A DNA stretch of 33,151 nt, taken from assembly GCA_004292605.1 (NCBI GenBank), contig RDXK01000109.1, positions 1-33,151 of the forward strand, given 5' to 3'. The notes beneath the pieces were generated by a model. The model saw nothing but the letters and a program-made list of their open reading frames with translations, had not been told where the DNA came from and made no database searches. Of the stretch, positions 17,030 through 24,479 are shown in pieces. Positions within the stretch are counted from its first letter, which is position 1. Each line of letters opens with the position of its first letter. Made by a program: the position numbers and the translations under genes. The DNA comes from Bacteroidota bacterium. GTDB taxonomy: Bacteria > Bacteroidota > Bacteroidia > Chitinophagales > Chitinophagaceae.

Positions 17030-17060
17030 CAAATGTAGTGTTTAGCCAAAGGTTTTGCAA
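17030..17060 (-). promoter_or_regulatory. Promoter of the PBP1A/J-domain operon
   Basis: On the minus strand TTG (17060-17058) is followed after exactly 20 nt by TACATTTG (17037-17030), matching the Bacteroidota -33 and -7 elements. The -7 box ends 27 nt before the ATG at 17002, giving a leader of roughly 20 nt. Both boxes and the spacing are ideal, so this is one of the best-supported promoters here. Confidence 0.7.
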
Positions 17061-17084
17061 CAGCTTTAGCATTTTAGCTATATA

Positions 17085-17121
17085 AAATAAAAAAGCCCTT
17101 TGCTGTGTAGCAAAAGGCTTT
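17085..17121 (-). terminator. Intrinsic terminator of the TonB-receptor gene
   Basis: On the minus strand AAAGCCTTTTGCT (17121-17109), loop ACAC, and AGCAAAGGGCTTT (17104-17092) pair over 13 positions with one G-U, followed by a run of T (TTTTTTATT, from 17093 down). It begins 17 bases past the TonB-receptor stop at 17139. It also insulates the PBP1A promoter just beyond. Confidence 0.88.
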
Positions 17122-17138
17122 ATAACAAGGTTAATATT

Positions 17139-19799
17139 TTATTGGCCCATCATACCACCGGCATCAAAACCACCACCTTCGGCCTTGGTGTTTTTGCGTT
17201 TGAATAAATTGGCGTCAAACTTACCAAAACGGTAACTGAAGTTGATACGTGCCAATTGAGGATCTCTACGGCGAGAGTTGATTTGGTTAAAAAACACTGC
17301 CTCAGAAAATGTTTCGAACAGCTGTGTTCTAAAAATATCGTTCATACTAAGGGTAAGTGATGCACTGTTGCCGCCTTTCCAGGTCCAATCCTTACGTAGT
17401 GCCAAATCAAAGCTATACCTTGGTTTTATGAAACCTTGTGCCGTGGCTTGTACACCACCACCGCCAAACATTCCACCGCCGCCACCACCAAAGCGGCCGC
17501 CACCACCACCGCCACCTGGAGGTAATACGGTACGGGCTTGGTAATCGCCACTCAATTGTATGCTATAATTCTTCTTCAATTTAATATTGTTGTTCCATTT
17601 AAAGAACCAACTTACTTGCTGGTTAGTAAGGCCTGCTTGTATATTGCTACCGTTAATTACGCTGTTATAAATATTCAAATTACCCGTCATATCCCAGTTT
17701 TTGGTTACCGGAAAACGGTTGGTAAGTTCTAAACCATAATTTAAACTATAGCTAGCATTTTGAAACGTGAAATACACCACACTATCCGTGTTTATGGGGC
17801 TTACACCTTTGAATTGGAAACGGGTAATTAAATCGGTGCTGTACTTAAAATAACCGGATATTAAAAGGTTGGCGCCTTTTTTATAGGTATTATTATAGTT
17901 TACCTCAAAACTATTGGTAAACTCTGGGCGTAATGCTACGTTACCTATGCTAATATTTTGAGGGTCCGATAAATCCGGGAATGGAATTAATTGGAAAAAG
18001 TTAGGACGGTTTACACGGCGACTGTAATTGATTTGAATATCCTGTTTGTCGCTCAAGCGGTAGGTAATAAATGCACTAGGGAACAAACTTAAAGGGTATC
18101 GAATGCTAAAACTTGTATCGCCGCCGCCACTAGCACCACCAATCAAGGTACCTGTATAGTCGCTACTTTCCGCACGCAAGCCTAGCTGATAACTCCAATT
18201 TTTGCGTTTAAAGCTATACGTTCCGTAGGCTGCATATACCGCATCAATGTATTTGTATTTATTCGATGCTCTAGGTATAATTACATATTCGCCCAAAGCA
18301 TGGTTAAATAAGGATTGGTCTAAATTATTTCTAAAGTCGCGTATGGCGGCTCTTGCACCTGCTTCAAACTTGGTAGTTTCTGTAAGTGGGTTTTCATAAT
18401 CGGCCTGAAAGGTGTAGAATTTGTTACTACCCACGGTGTTGTTTCTTTGAATAAACGGTAAACCTTTGGGGTTATTATTGGGCTGAAACGTGGCAATATT
18501 TAAGTCGCTAACACCATTGCTTTTGGCAGAGTTGTAGTTAAAGTCGGCCGAAATATTATGGCCATTTTTGGCAAAATTGTGCTTATAACTCAGCTGTGTA
18601 CCAAGGTTTTCAAAATTGTTGGTAGAGATGGAATTGTTATTGCTGTAGCTCAATAAGTTGTTGCCGATAAAAGAATCAATTACTTGGCGAGAATCGCCGT
18701 TGAACTGGCCACGATTGTAGTTAGCATTTACCGTTATGGTGTTTCTATTGTCTACAAAATAGTCGAACCCACCACGGATAAATCCAAAATAACCATCGGT
18801 AATTCCTTTACCATTGGCACCCACATTGCTGCTGGGTGTAGTAAATAGGTTTCGGTTATTGGTAAACGTGTTAATAGATTTTCTTTGGTTGAATAAAAAG
18901 CTAGAGAAAAAGTTGAACTTGTTTTGGCGTAGGTTTAAATCACCACCTAGGTTTATTCTGCCTCGGGAATCGCTACCTGCACGCAAACCACCATTGTAGC
19001 CTACTTTTTTGTTCTTTTTCAAAACTATGTTCATGATACCTGCATTACCGCCACTAGCATCAAACTTGGCCGATGGGTTGGTAATTAGTTCTACTTTTTC
19101 TATAATATCTGCAGGAATTTGGTCTAGCGTAAGTGTAGTAGGGCGGCCATCTACAAAAAGGGTAGGCGTAGCATTTCGTAAACTTACATTACCATCTATA
19201 TCCACATTTATGCCCGGTATTTGTCGCATCACTTCGGTAGCGGTTTGGCCTGTAGCCACAATGTTTTTGTCTACATTAAAAATTTTACGGTCTACACCCA
19301 TTTCAAATAGTTGCTTAGCAGTACTGGTAACGGTTACATTGCCCAAATTGCCTTCTTCCGCTTCCACTTTAATATTTCCTAAATCCTTATCTACCATGCT
19401 TAGCATTTGGCTCATGCCGCCGCTTGGGGCACCGCCACCCATTTTAATATCAAAACTTAGGGGCTGTACGGTTTCTTTATAACCAACGGCTGTAATACGA
19501 AGTTTGTATTTTCCAAAAACGGCCAATTGTTCAAAGCTAAAATCGCCGTTCGATTGGGTTACTTGTGTAGCGGCAATAATTTCCTTCATTTTTTTCGCCA
19601 CGGTATCAAACCTGTTGGCTAATAGCTGAACGGTAACACCATCAATGGCTTTGTTCGTTTTAGCATCTACTATTTTACCATAAAAATGCCCTACGTTCAT
19701 GTTTTGGGCATTTGCTCCACTTGGCCTGCCGCCGCCCGGAAACTGGGCTTGTGTAGTAAGTACAAGAACTGTTAAAAAACCTGCAAACCAATATTTCAT
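17139..19799 (-). CDS. TonB-dependent receptor with CarboxypepD_reg domain and poly-Gly loops
   Basis: 886 residues from the ATG at 19799; a TTG three codons upstream is less likely because the signal peptide starts right at MKYWFAGFLTVLVLTTQAQ. After the signal comes a CarboxypepD_reg-like domain (about 38-110, HFYGKIVDAKTNKAIDGVTV), then a plug (about 160-270) with ATEVMRQIPGINVDIDGNVS and LFVDGRPTTLTLDQIPADII, then a beta-barrel of the OMP_b-brl_3 kind to the end. The protein imports an unknown ligand across the outer membrane with TonB energy. Two Gly tracts (about residues 759-782, PPGGGGGGGRFGGGGGGMFG) interrupt the barrel, and another Gly/Met-rich stretch forms the C-terminus (GGGFDAGGMMGQ) after the last strand. 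No SusD partner is next to it. Its terminator is at 17085-17121. Confidence 0.88.
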   Translation of the reverse strand: MKYWFAGFLTVLVLTTQAQFPGGGRPSGANAQNMNVGHFYGKIVDAKTNKAIDGVTVQLLANRFDTVAKKMKEIIAATQVTQSNGDFSFEQLAVFGKYKLRITAVGYKETVQPLSFDIKMGGGAPSGGMSQMLSMVDKDLGNIKVEAEEGNLGNVTVTSTAKQLFEMGVDRKIFNVDKNIVATGQTATEVMRQIPGINVDIDGNVSLRNATPTLFVDGRPTTLTLDQIPADIIEKVELITNPSAKFDASGGNAGIMNIVLKKNKKVGYNGGLRAGSDSRGRINLGGDLNLRQNKFNFFSSFLFNQRKSINTFTNNRNLFTTPSSNVGANGKGITDGYFGFIRGGFDYFVDNRNTITVNANYNRGQFNGDSRQVIDSFIGNNLLSYSNNNSISTNNFENLGTQLSYKHNFAKNGHNISADFNYNSAKSNGVSDLNIATFQPNNNPKGLPFIQRNNTVGSNKFYTFQADYENPLTETTKFEAGARAAIRDFRNNLDQSLFNHALGEYVIIPRASNKYKYIDAVYAAYGTYSFKRKNWSYQLGLRAESSDYTGTLIGGASGGGDTSFSIRYPLSLFPSAFITYRLSDKQDIQINYSRRVNRPNFFQLIPFPDLSDPQNISIGNVALRPEFTNSFEVNYNNTYKKGANLLISGYFKYSTDLITRFQFKGVSPINTDSVVYFTFQNASYSLNYGLELTNRFPVTKNWDMTGNLNIYNSVINGSNIQAGLTNQQVSWFFKWNNNIKLKKNYSIQLSGDYQARTVLPPGGGGGGGRFGGGGGGMFGGGGVQATAQGFIKPRYSFDLALRKDWTWKGGNSASLTLSMNDIFRTQLFETFSEAVFFNQINSRRRDPQLARINFSYRFGKFDANLFKRKNTKAEGGGFDAGGMMGQ

Positions 19800-19904
19800 A
19801 AAATGCAATTATGTTTCGAAATCGGGAACTTTTTGTGTAGTACACTGCAAAGCAAGAAAAGGTTCGTACTTGGTGCAGGTTTATTCGGTACTGTTAAATT
19901 TTTA

Positions 19905-20507
19905 CTAGGCAATTAATGTTAACAAAATCTGAAACACACCAATTATGAATCCTAGTATGCCTCCTAAAATTTCAATGAAGCGAAATTCCTTGGCTATTAT
20001 TTGTACAAGCAAGGCTTCCAGTTTTTGGGTGGAAAAGGCAGCCACTTTTTCGGTTACTATTTTTTCAAGGTCAAGGTCGGTTTGTAATTGTTGCATGTAA
20101 TTACCTAGTAATTGCGGAAACAAGGTTTGCAATTCTGCCATAAACACCATTTTAAGCTGTTCGATGGTTTTATCGCCAATAAACATGCTGATAACTGGCA
20201 TAGATTCCGCTAGTTTTTTACGTAAAAAGTCGTCAATATGGGTTTCTACTAGCGGCATTACCTTTTGCAAATTGGCAGGGTTGGTAATTTTTGCTTCAAT
20301 ATCGGCGAAGGAAAGAAGTTCATTACTTACCATACGCCCAAGATTTTGGGCAAATTTGGCTTGGTTTTTTGGAAAAACACCTTGCACCGTAATACCTAAA
20401 AATTTTACGGGTTTTTGTGGGTGGAACAACATTTTTATGGCTACCCAGTTAGTAAACCAGCCAATAAATGCAGAAATTACAGGTAATAGCAGTAAAGTAG
20501 TTTTCAT
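19905..20507 (-). CDS. DUF445 family membrane protein
   Basis: 200 residues. The N-terminus has the DUF445 signature: a membrane helix (LLLLPVISAFIGWFTNWVAI) followed by KMLFHPQKP and GVFPKNQAKFAQNLGRMVSNEL. A long amphipathic helical middle follows (ADIEAKITNPANLQKVMPLV ... LDLEKIVTEKVAAFSTQKLEALL), then a second membrane helix at the C-terminus (about 181-199). Short members of the family such as this occur widely in bacteria; biochemical function is unknown to me. It lies between the tRNA-His terminator and the TonB-receptor gene on the same strand; no clear promoter box or terminator of its own was found. Confidence 0.85.
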   Translation of the reverse strand: MKTTLLLLPVISAFIGWFTNWVAIKMLFHPQKPVKFLGITVQGVFPKNQAKFAQNLGRMVSNELLSFADIEAKITNPANLQKVMPLVETHIDDFLRKKLAESMPVISMFIGDKTIEQLKMVFMAELQTLFPQLLGNYMQQLQTDLDLEKIVTEKVAAFSTQKLEALLVQIIAKEFRFIEILGGILGFIIGVFQILLTLIA

Positions 20508-20530
20508 AATTGTTTGATGCTTGTAACCAT

Positions 20531-20562
20531 AAAAAAACCTTACAAACTAGTTGTAAGGTTTT
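20531..20562 (-). terminator. Intrinsic terminator of the tRNA-His gene
   Basis: A perfect 12-pair stem: on the minus strand AAAACCTTACAA (20562-20551), loop CTAGT, TTGTAAGGTTTT (20545-20534), continued by three more T (20533-20531). It starts 5 nt after the tRNA 3' end. With A-runs on the other side it could act in both directions. Confidence 0.88.
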
Positions 20563-20567
20563 AAGAG

Positions 20568-20642
20568 GGAGAACAATGGGGCTCGAACCCACGACCTTCG
20601 GTGCCACAAACCGACGCTCTAACCAGCTGAGCTATGATCTCC
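20568..20642 (-). tRNA. tRNA-His (anticodon GUG)
   Basis: Read on the minus strand the 75 nt fold as a cloverleaf: an eight-pair acceptor that includes the extra G at -1 opposite C73, the hallmark of tRNA-His; D arm AGCTCAGCTGGTTAGAGC; anticodon stem TCGGT/ACCGA around loop TTGTGGC with anticodon GTG; T arm GTGGG-TTCGAGC-CCCAT. CCA is not encoded. One acceptor pair, U5-U68, is a mismatch. A promoter (20661-20692) and a terminator (20531-20562) make it a single-gene unit. Confidence 0.96.
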
Positions 20643-20660
20643 ATATTTTCAAACGGAGTG

Positions 20661-20692
20661 CAAAAATAAATGAATACAAAACATTCTCCAAA
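20661..20692 (-). promoter_or_regulatory. Promoter of the tRNA-His gene
   Basis: On the minus strand TTTG (20692-20689), a 20-nt spacer and TATTTTTG (20668-20661) match the Bacteroidota -33/-7 consensus. The -7 box ends 18 nt before the mature tRNA 5' end at 20642, leaving a short leader for RNase P removal. Confidence 0.7.
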
Positions 20693-20777
20693 CAAAAGTT
20701 TCAAACCGCAAATGTTAGAATTTCCACAATTGCCATAACTACTTTATCAGCGGTAAGTAGCAACTTGTTTTTATACC

Positions 20778-20785
20778 TACATTTG
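20778..20785 (+). promoter_or_regulatory. -7 element of the prc-type gene, leaderless placement
   Basis: TACATTTG matches TAnnTTTG exactly and ends 5 nt before the ATG at 20791. No TTG lies at the expected -33 distance. The position favours 20791 over the in-frame ATG at 20815 as start. Confidence 0.45.
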
Positions 20786-20790
20786 GAACA

Positions 20791-23001
20791 ATGTTTACCA
20801 AAATAGTGGAAATAATGACAAATAAACGTGTTTGGCCGGTATTAGTAGTATTGGTTTGTGTGGGTATTTTTTTCGCCACCCAAAGCAGAGGTAGCGATAG
20901 TGATGGAAGTTTAACCGCCAAACAGCAAGTTTTGCTACAAACTGTTACTAGTTTGCTGGAGCAAAAGCATTTTAGCCCAAAAACCATCGACGATAATTTC
21001 TCGAAGCAAGTATTTGCCAAATATTTAGATGTTTTGGATGGTGATAAAAACATTTTATTGGCGTCGGACATTAGAGCCCTCCGCAAGTTTGAAACCACTA
21101 TCGATAATGAAATGAAGGGTTCCCCTATACAATTTTATACCGCCGTAGGTAAGCTTTATGCCAAAAGGGTAGAGGAAGTAAAACAACTGTACAAAAACAT
21201 CTTAGCCAAACCTTTCGATTTTACGGTGGCGGAGTCAGTATTGCTAGATACAGACAGTTTAGCTTTTTCAGGCGGAGAAAAGGAACGCAGCGAACGCTGG
21301 CGTAAACGCTTGAAATTTATGGTGCTAGAGCGGTATGCCGATATGCAGGAACAGCGTGAGAAAGCACAAGCCTACCAAAAAAGTTTGGGTGGAAAAACGG
21401 TAGATAGTACAGGTAAAAAAATATTGATAGATAGCATTGCGTTTAAAACCGATGCAGAATTAGAAGCCGATGCTCGGCAAAAAGTAGTAAAAGCGTTGGA
21501 TAGAAGTTTTGAACGAAGCAAAAAGCGTTTGGAAGATAATGAGCAGTTTAGCCTGTTTGTAAACACTATTACAGAGCTGATGGATCCGCATACGGAGTAC
21601 TTTGCCCCCATAGAAAAAAGAAGTTTTGATGAGCAAATGAGTGGCCGTTTTTTTGGTATTGGTGCTCAACTACGGGAGGATGATGGCGTAATAAAATTGG
21701 CAAGCGTAATGCCGGGAAGTCCTGCTTGGAAAAGTGGTGAATTGGGTGCCAATGATGTAATTATCAAAGTAGCCCAAGGCGATAAGGAACCGGTAGATAT
21801 TACAGGTTTTGGCGTAGATGATGCGGTAAAATTAATTCGTGGAAATAAAGGCACCGAGGTAAGGCTGACCGTAAAAAAGCCTGATGGTAGCATAAAGGTG
21901 GTGAAAATAATTAGAGAGGAAATAGTTCAGGATGAAACCTATGCAAGAAGTGCCATCATCGACCGCCCCGATGGTAAACGCATTGGGTATATTTATTTGC
22001 CAGAGTTTTATGCCAATTTTGAGGAGCAAAATGGTGCCCGCTGTGCGGTAGATGTAGCCGGTGAATTAATGAAGCTAAAAAGCGAAAAGGTAGATGGCGT
22101 AATCATGGATTTGCGTAGCAATGGCGGCGGAAGTTTGTATGAAGTAGTAAACATGGTAGGCCTATTTATTAAAGGCGGCCCCATAGTACAAGTAAAAGAT
22201 AAGGATAGCAAACCAACCATTTTAAACGATACCGATCCTGGTGTTTTGTACGACGGTCCATTGGCGGTAATGGTGAATGAACTAAGTGCATCTGCCTCAG
22301 AAATTTTTGCAGCCGCTATTCAGGATTATGGCCGAGGAATAGTAGTGGGTAGTACCAGCACTTACGGTAAAGGAACGGTACAAAAAAATATTCCGTTGGG
22401 TAAGCAAATCGACTTTTTTGGTCGCAGCGAAATGGGTGCCGTGAAACTAACTTTTGAAAAGTTTTACCGAGTGAACGGAGGTTCTACACAGTTGAAAGGT
22501 GTGGAAGCCGATGTGGTTTTGCCCGATGTATATGAGTTTTTCAAAATTAGAGAGAAAGATCAGCCTACTGCTTTGCCATGGGATAAAGTTTCACCAGCCA
22601 GTATTGTAAAAGCCGACAATTACAATGTAGCCCAAGTAATAAGTAGTGCAAATGCAGATGTAACACAGCAGACAAATTTTAGTGCTATTAAAAAGAACGC
22701 AAAATGGTTAAGCGATAGAATGAGTGCTCCGTATAGCTTACAGCTAGAAGGTTATAAAAAAGAGCAACAGGAAATACGTGGCATTTCAAAAGAAAACGAA
22801 AAGCTATTGAAATTGGCCAACGAAATGTCGATCAATCCACCTACCGTAGACAATAAAAAGTACTTTGAAAATCCTGATAAAAACAAGGGAGAACGCTACC
22901 AGCAATGGTTGAAAAATTTGAAATCGGATATCTATATTGCTCAAACTGCCAATATTGTTTCGCAATTAAAGCCCACTGCACAAAGTGTAGTAAGTAAGTA
23001 G
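20791..23001 (+). CDS. Carboxy-terminal processing protease, Prc/Tsp type (S41)
   Basis: A 736-residue periplasmic protease that degrades or trims proteins from unstructured C-termini. A membrane anchor or uncleaved signal sits at about 13-29 (VWPVLVVLVCVGIFFAT). An N-terminal helical domain with FAKYLDVLDGDKNILL follows, then a PDZ domain at about 287-372 (FFGIGAQLREDDGVIKLASV), then the S41 core with DLRSNGGGSL (440-449), nucleophile S501 in ELSASASEIFAAAIQDYG and general base K527 in TYGKGTVQ. The Ser-Lys distance is one residue longer than in E. coli Prc (STSTYGKG). The C-terminal ~170 residues match the extra domain of Prc rather than the shorter CtpA. The orphan UpxY-like gene follows 35 bases later on the same strand. 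Confidence 0.92.
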   Translation: MFTKIVEIMTNKRVWPVLVVLVCVGIFFATQSRGSDSDGSLTAKQQVLLQTVTSLLEQKHFSPKTIDDNFSKQVFAKYLDVLDGDKNILLASDIRALRKFETTIDNEMKGSPIQFYTAVGKLYAKRVEEVKQLYKNILAKPFDFTVAESVLLDTDSLAFSGGEKERSERWRKRLKFMVLERYADMQEQREKAQAYQKSLGGKTVDSTGKKILIDSIAFKTDAELEADARQKVVKALDRSFERSKKRLEDNEQFSLFVNTITELMDPHTEYFAPIEKRSFDEQMSGRFFGIGAQLREDDGVIKLASVMPGSPAWKSGELGANDVIIKVAQGDKEPVDITGFGVDDAVKLIRGNKGTEVRLTVKKPDGSIKVVKIIREEIVQDETYARSAIIDRPDGKRIGYIYLPEFYANFEEQNGARCAVDVAGELMKLKSEKVDGVIMDLRSNGGGSLYEVVNMVGLFIKGGPIVQVKDKDSKPTILNDTDPGVLYDGPLAVMVNELSASASEIFAAAIQDYGRGIVVGSTSTYGKGTVQKNIPLGKQIDFFGRSEMGAVKLTFEKFYRVNGGSTQLKGVEADVVLPDVYEFFKIREKDQPTALPWDKVSPASIVKADNYNVAQVISSANADVTQQTNFSAIKKNAKWLSDRMSAPYSLQLEGYKKEQQEIRGISKENEKLLKLANEMSINPPTVDNKKYFENPDKNKGERYQQWLKNLKSDIYIAQTANIVSQLKPTAQSVVSK

Positions 23002-23036
23002 TTATTATTGCAGTAAAATTTGCTAGAAGTAGTGCT

Positions 23037-23570
23037 ATGGAAGAAGCAGTGAACAACGCCGAGAGTAAGCAGCAGAAACAGTGGTTAGCCGTATACACCA
23101 AACCAAGATGGGAGAAAAAATTACAAACCGTTTTGCAAGAAGCTGGGTTGGAATGTTGGTGCCCCATGCAAGTAACCGAGCGTAAATGGAGCGATAGAAA
23201 AAAGAAAATAGCAGAACCGTTATTTAAAGGCTACTTATTTGTACATGTAACCACACCGCAGCGTACAGAAGTACGCAAAGTGCCTGGTATTTTAAACTTT
23301 GTGTACTATTTAGGTAAGCCGGCTATTATAAGATCGGAAGAAATAGATACCATCAAACGCTTTATTGAATCAGATAATGCTACTATTACCGTAGTATCCA
23401 AAGAAAGCTTTGAAAAGGACACACAAATTAGGGTGGTGAAAGGAGTGTTTATGAACCAACAGGGCAAGGTAATAAAAGCTCTTAATAGCCGTAGGGTAAT
23501 GGTAGCATTAGAAACTTTAGGCCAAGTAATGGTAGTAGAGTTTGGTGTAAACCAATTGGAGACTGCTTAG
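23037..23570 (+). CDS. UpxY/NusG-family transcription antitermination factor, orphan
   Basis: 177 residues. The NusG N-terminal domain is clear at about 15-115: KQWLAVYTKPRWEKKLQTVL, CPMQVTERKWSDRKKKIAEP, LFKGYLFVHV, and RKVPGILNFVYYLGKPAII. A KOW-like C-terminal part (about 128-173, IRVVKGVFMNQQGKVIKALN) follows. The sequence fits the specialised UpxY/LoaP-like branch found in Bacteroidota rather than housekeeping NusG. UpxY proteins normally sit at the head of a capsule or exopolysaccharide operon and relieve termination in it. Here no polysaccharide gene is present: downstream is a 129-base gap and a convergent cassette. It may be co-transcribed with prc (35-base gap) and act in trans, or be a leftover. 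Confidence 0.85.
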   Translation: MEEAVNNAESKQQKQWLAVYTKPRWEKKLQTVLQEAGLECWCPMQVTERKWSDRKKKIAEPLFKGYLFVHVTTPQRTEVRKVPGILNFVYYLGKPAIIRSEEIDTIKRFIESDNATITVVSKESFEKDTQIRVVKGVFMNQQGKVIKALNSRRVMVALETLGQVMVVEFGVNQLETA

Positions 23571-23672
23571 TTACCCTAACGTTTTAGGCGCTGCTAAATC
23601 GCCGATTTCCAACGAGGTTTTTTCTGCTGAATGCTATTGGCTTTGCGTTCGCCTATAGTTTGTCACCGGTAC

Positions 23673-23701
23673 TATTTCTACAAGAAATAACTTGTATTTC
23701 T
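23673..23701. repeat. Three alternating inverted copies of a 7-mer
   Basis: TATTTCT (23673-23679), its complement AGAAATA (23683-23689) and TATTTCT again (23695-23701) lie in a row. The middle copy can pair with either flank, giving two exclusive seven-pair hairpins with loops of 3 and 5 nt. The right copy overlaps the stop codon of the 55-residue gene. No clear T-run marks it as a standard terminator. The rest of the 23571-23699 gap shows only a weak five-pair stem (CCTAA/TTAGG) after the UpxY-like stop and no gene. Confidence 0.5.
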
Positions 23702-23867
23702 AAGCTGGTTTAAGGCTATTTTTGGGAGCTCTTTTTTCATTTTTTACTCTAGGTTTCTTGAGTTTGTAATTCTTTATGTACTCACTAATGGCTTGTTCCT
23801 CTGCTTTGGTTAAAGTACGACTCTGGATGATAAAGTCAACGCCATGTGGTTCTTTTATATGTCCCAT
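23700..23867 (-). CDS. Small 55-residue protein, partner of the GNAT-like gene
   Basis: An ATG-TAG frame of 56 codons starting 2 bases after the stop of the GNAT-like gene on the same strand. It begins MGHIKEPHGVDFIIQSRTLT, continues with an acidic helix-like stretch (KAEEQAISEYIKNYK) and ends in a strongly basic tail (LKKPRVKNEKRAPKNSLKPA). No membrane segment or signal. The opening K-E-P-x-G-V-D-F phrase resembles small Bacteroidota proteins I have seen, but I have no family name. Evidence that it is real: tight coupling to the upstream gene, protein-like composition, and a well-formed charged helix. A nucleic-acid- or protein-binding partner of its neighbour is a possible role, by inference only. 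Confidence 0.65.
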   Translation of the reverse strand: MGHIKEPHGVDFIIQSRTLTKAEEQAISEYIKNYKLKKPRVKNEKRAPKNSLKPA

Positions 23868-23869
23868 AA

Positions 23870-24400
23870 TTAACTGGTTTTAAAATATTTATCTACTAAT
23901 GCAGCTGCCGATTTGGTATCTAAAATCATTAGATGATTTCCAAAATGATATGCCCCCAACGATTTTTCGTAATGATGAATCAACTTTGTTTTTGCGGTAA
24001 AAGAACAAAAGCCATCAAAACCACGTTGGAAGGAAACCTTACAGGCAAAAGCTACTAAGTTACCCGCAACACCTTCGTACAGTTTATTTTTACCCAAATT
24101 AAATGGAGCACTCTCTATGAGCTCAAGGTAAACATGGTCACTTTTTACCGTTAAGCTAATTAACCCTTGAATAATAGATGGATTATTAACAATCGTTAAT
24201 TTGTAAACCTCTCTATAAGAGTTTGAGAGTTCTTGTTTCCAATTAAAATTCCAACCATTTTTCTTCGTTGTTTGCTTAAGGTCTGCGGTAGTAAAGGCAG
24301 AGATTTCAGTTTGAAAACTATCGCCTGAAATGGTGTTTTGAATTGAATTTGTCAATTTATCAATCACAAAATCAAGACGATATTTTCGCGGCTGTTTCAT
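23870..24400 (-). CDS. GNAT-like N-acetyltransferase domain protein, unknown substrate
   Basis: 176 residues. The second half has the look of a GNAT fold: beta strands EVYKLTIVNNPSIIQGLISL and HVYLELIESAPFN, then GVAGNLVAFACKVSFQRGFDG (about 110-130) where GNATs have motif A and its helix, then LIHHYEKSLGAY (140-151) like the usual FYEKLGF motif. The canonical R/Q-x-x-G-x-G/A loop is weak (YEGVAGN), so acetyl-CoA binding is not certain. The N-terminal ~60 residues are unassigned. The gene and its downstream small partner are markedly AT-rich: 77 G/C in the 240 bases 24181-24420, against 107 in the 240 bases 25861-26100 of guaB. A TAGATTTA box (24405-24412) stands 4 nt before the ATG, suggesting its own promoter. 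Could be acquired by transfer. Confidence 0.55.
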   Translation of the reverse strand: MKQPRKYRLDFVIDKLTNSIQNTISGDSFQTEISAFTTADLKQTTKKNGWNFNWKQELSNSYREVYKLTIVNNPSIIQGLISLTVKSDHVYLELIESAPFNLGKNKLYEGVAGNLVAFACKVSFQRGFDGFCSFTAKTKLIHHYEKSLGAYHFGNHLMILDTKSAAALVDKYFKTS

Positions 24401-24479
24401 ATCCTAAATCTAAACCAAAAATGCTTAACAATATTAAAATAGCGGTTAAATAAACTGCAAAAAGCAGGTTTAATTTCTC

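Noticed and set aside
17278-17544. Plus-strand frame rich in Pro
   Set aside because: It is the antisense reading of the TonB receptor's Gly tracts (ggn read as ccn), with no signal or domain of its own.
19835-19845. GTGTAGTACAC palindrome before the TonB receptor as an operator
   Set aside because: Short, with no promoter box nearby to relate it to; can easily occur by chance.
23571-23672. Possible gene remnant or mobile-element scar between the UpxY-like gene and the AT-rich cassette
   Set aside because: No frame gives a recognisable protein, and no flanking direct repeats or transposase fragment could be seen.
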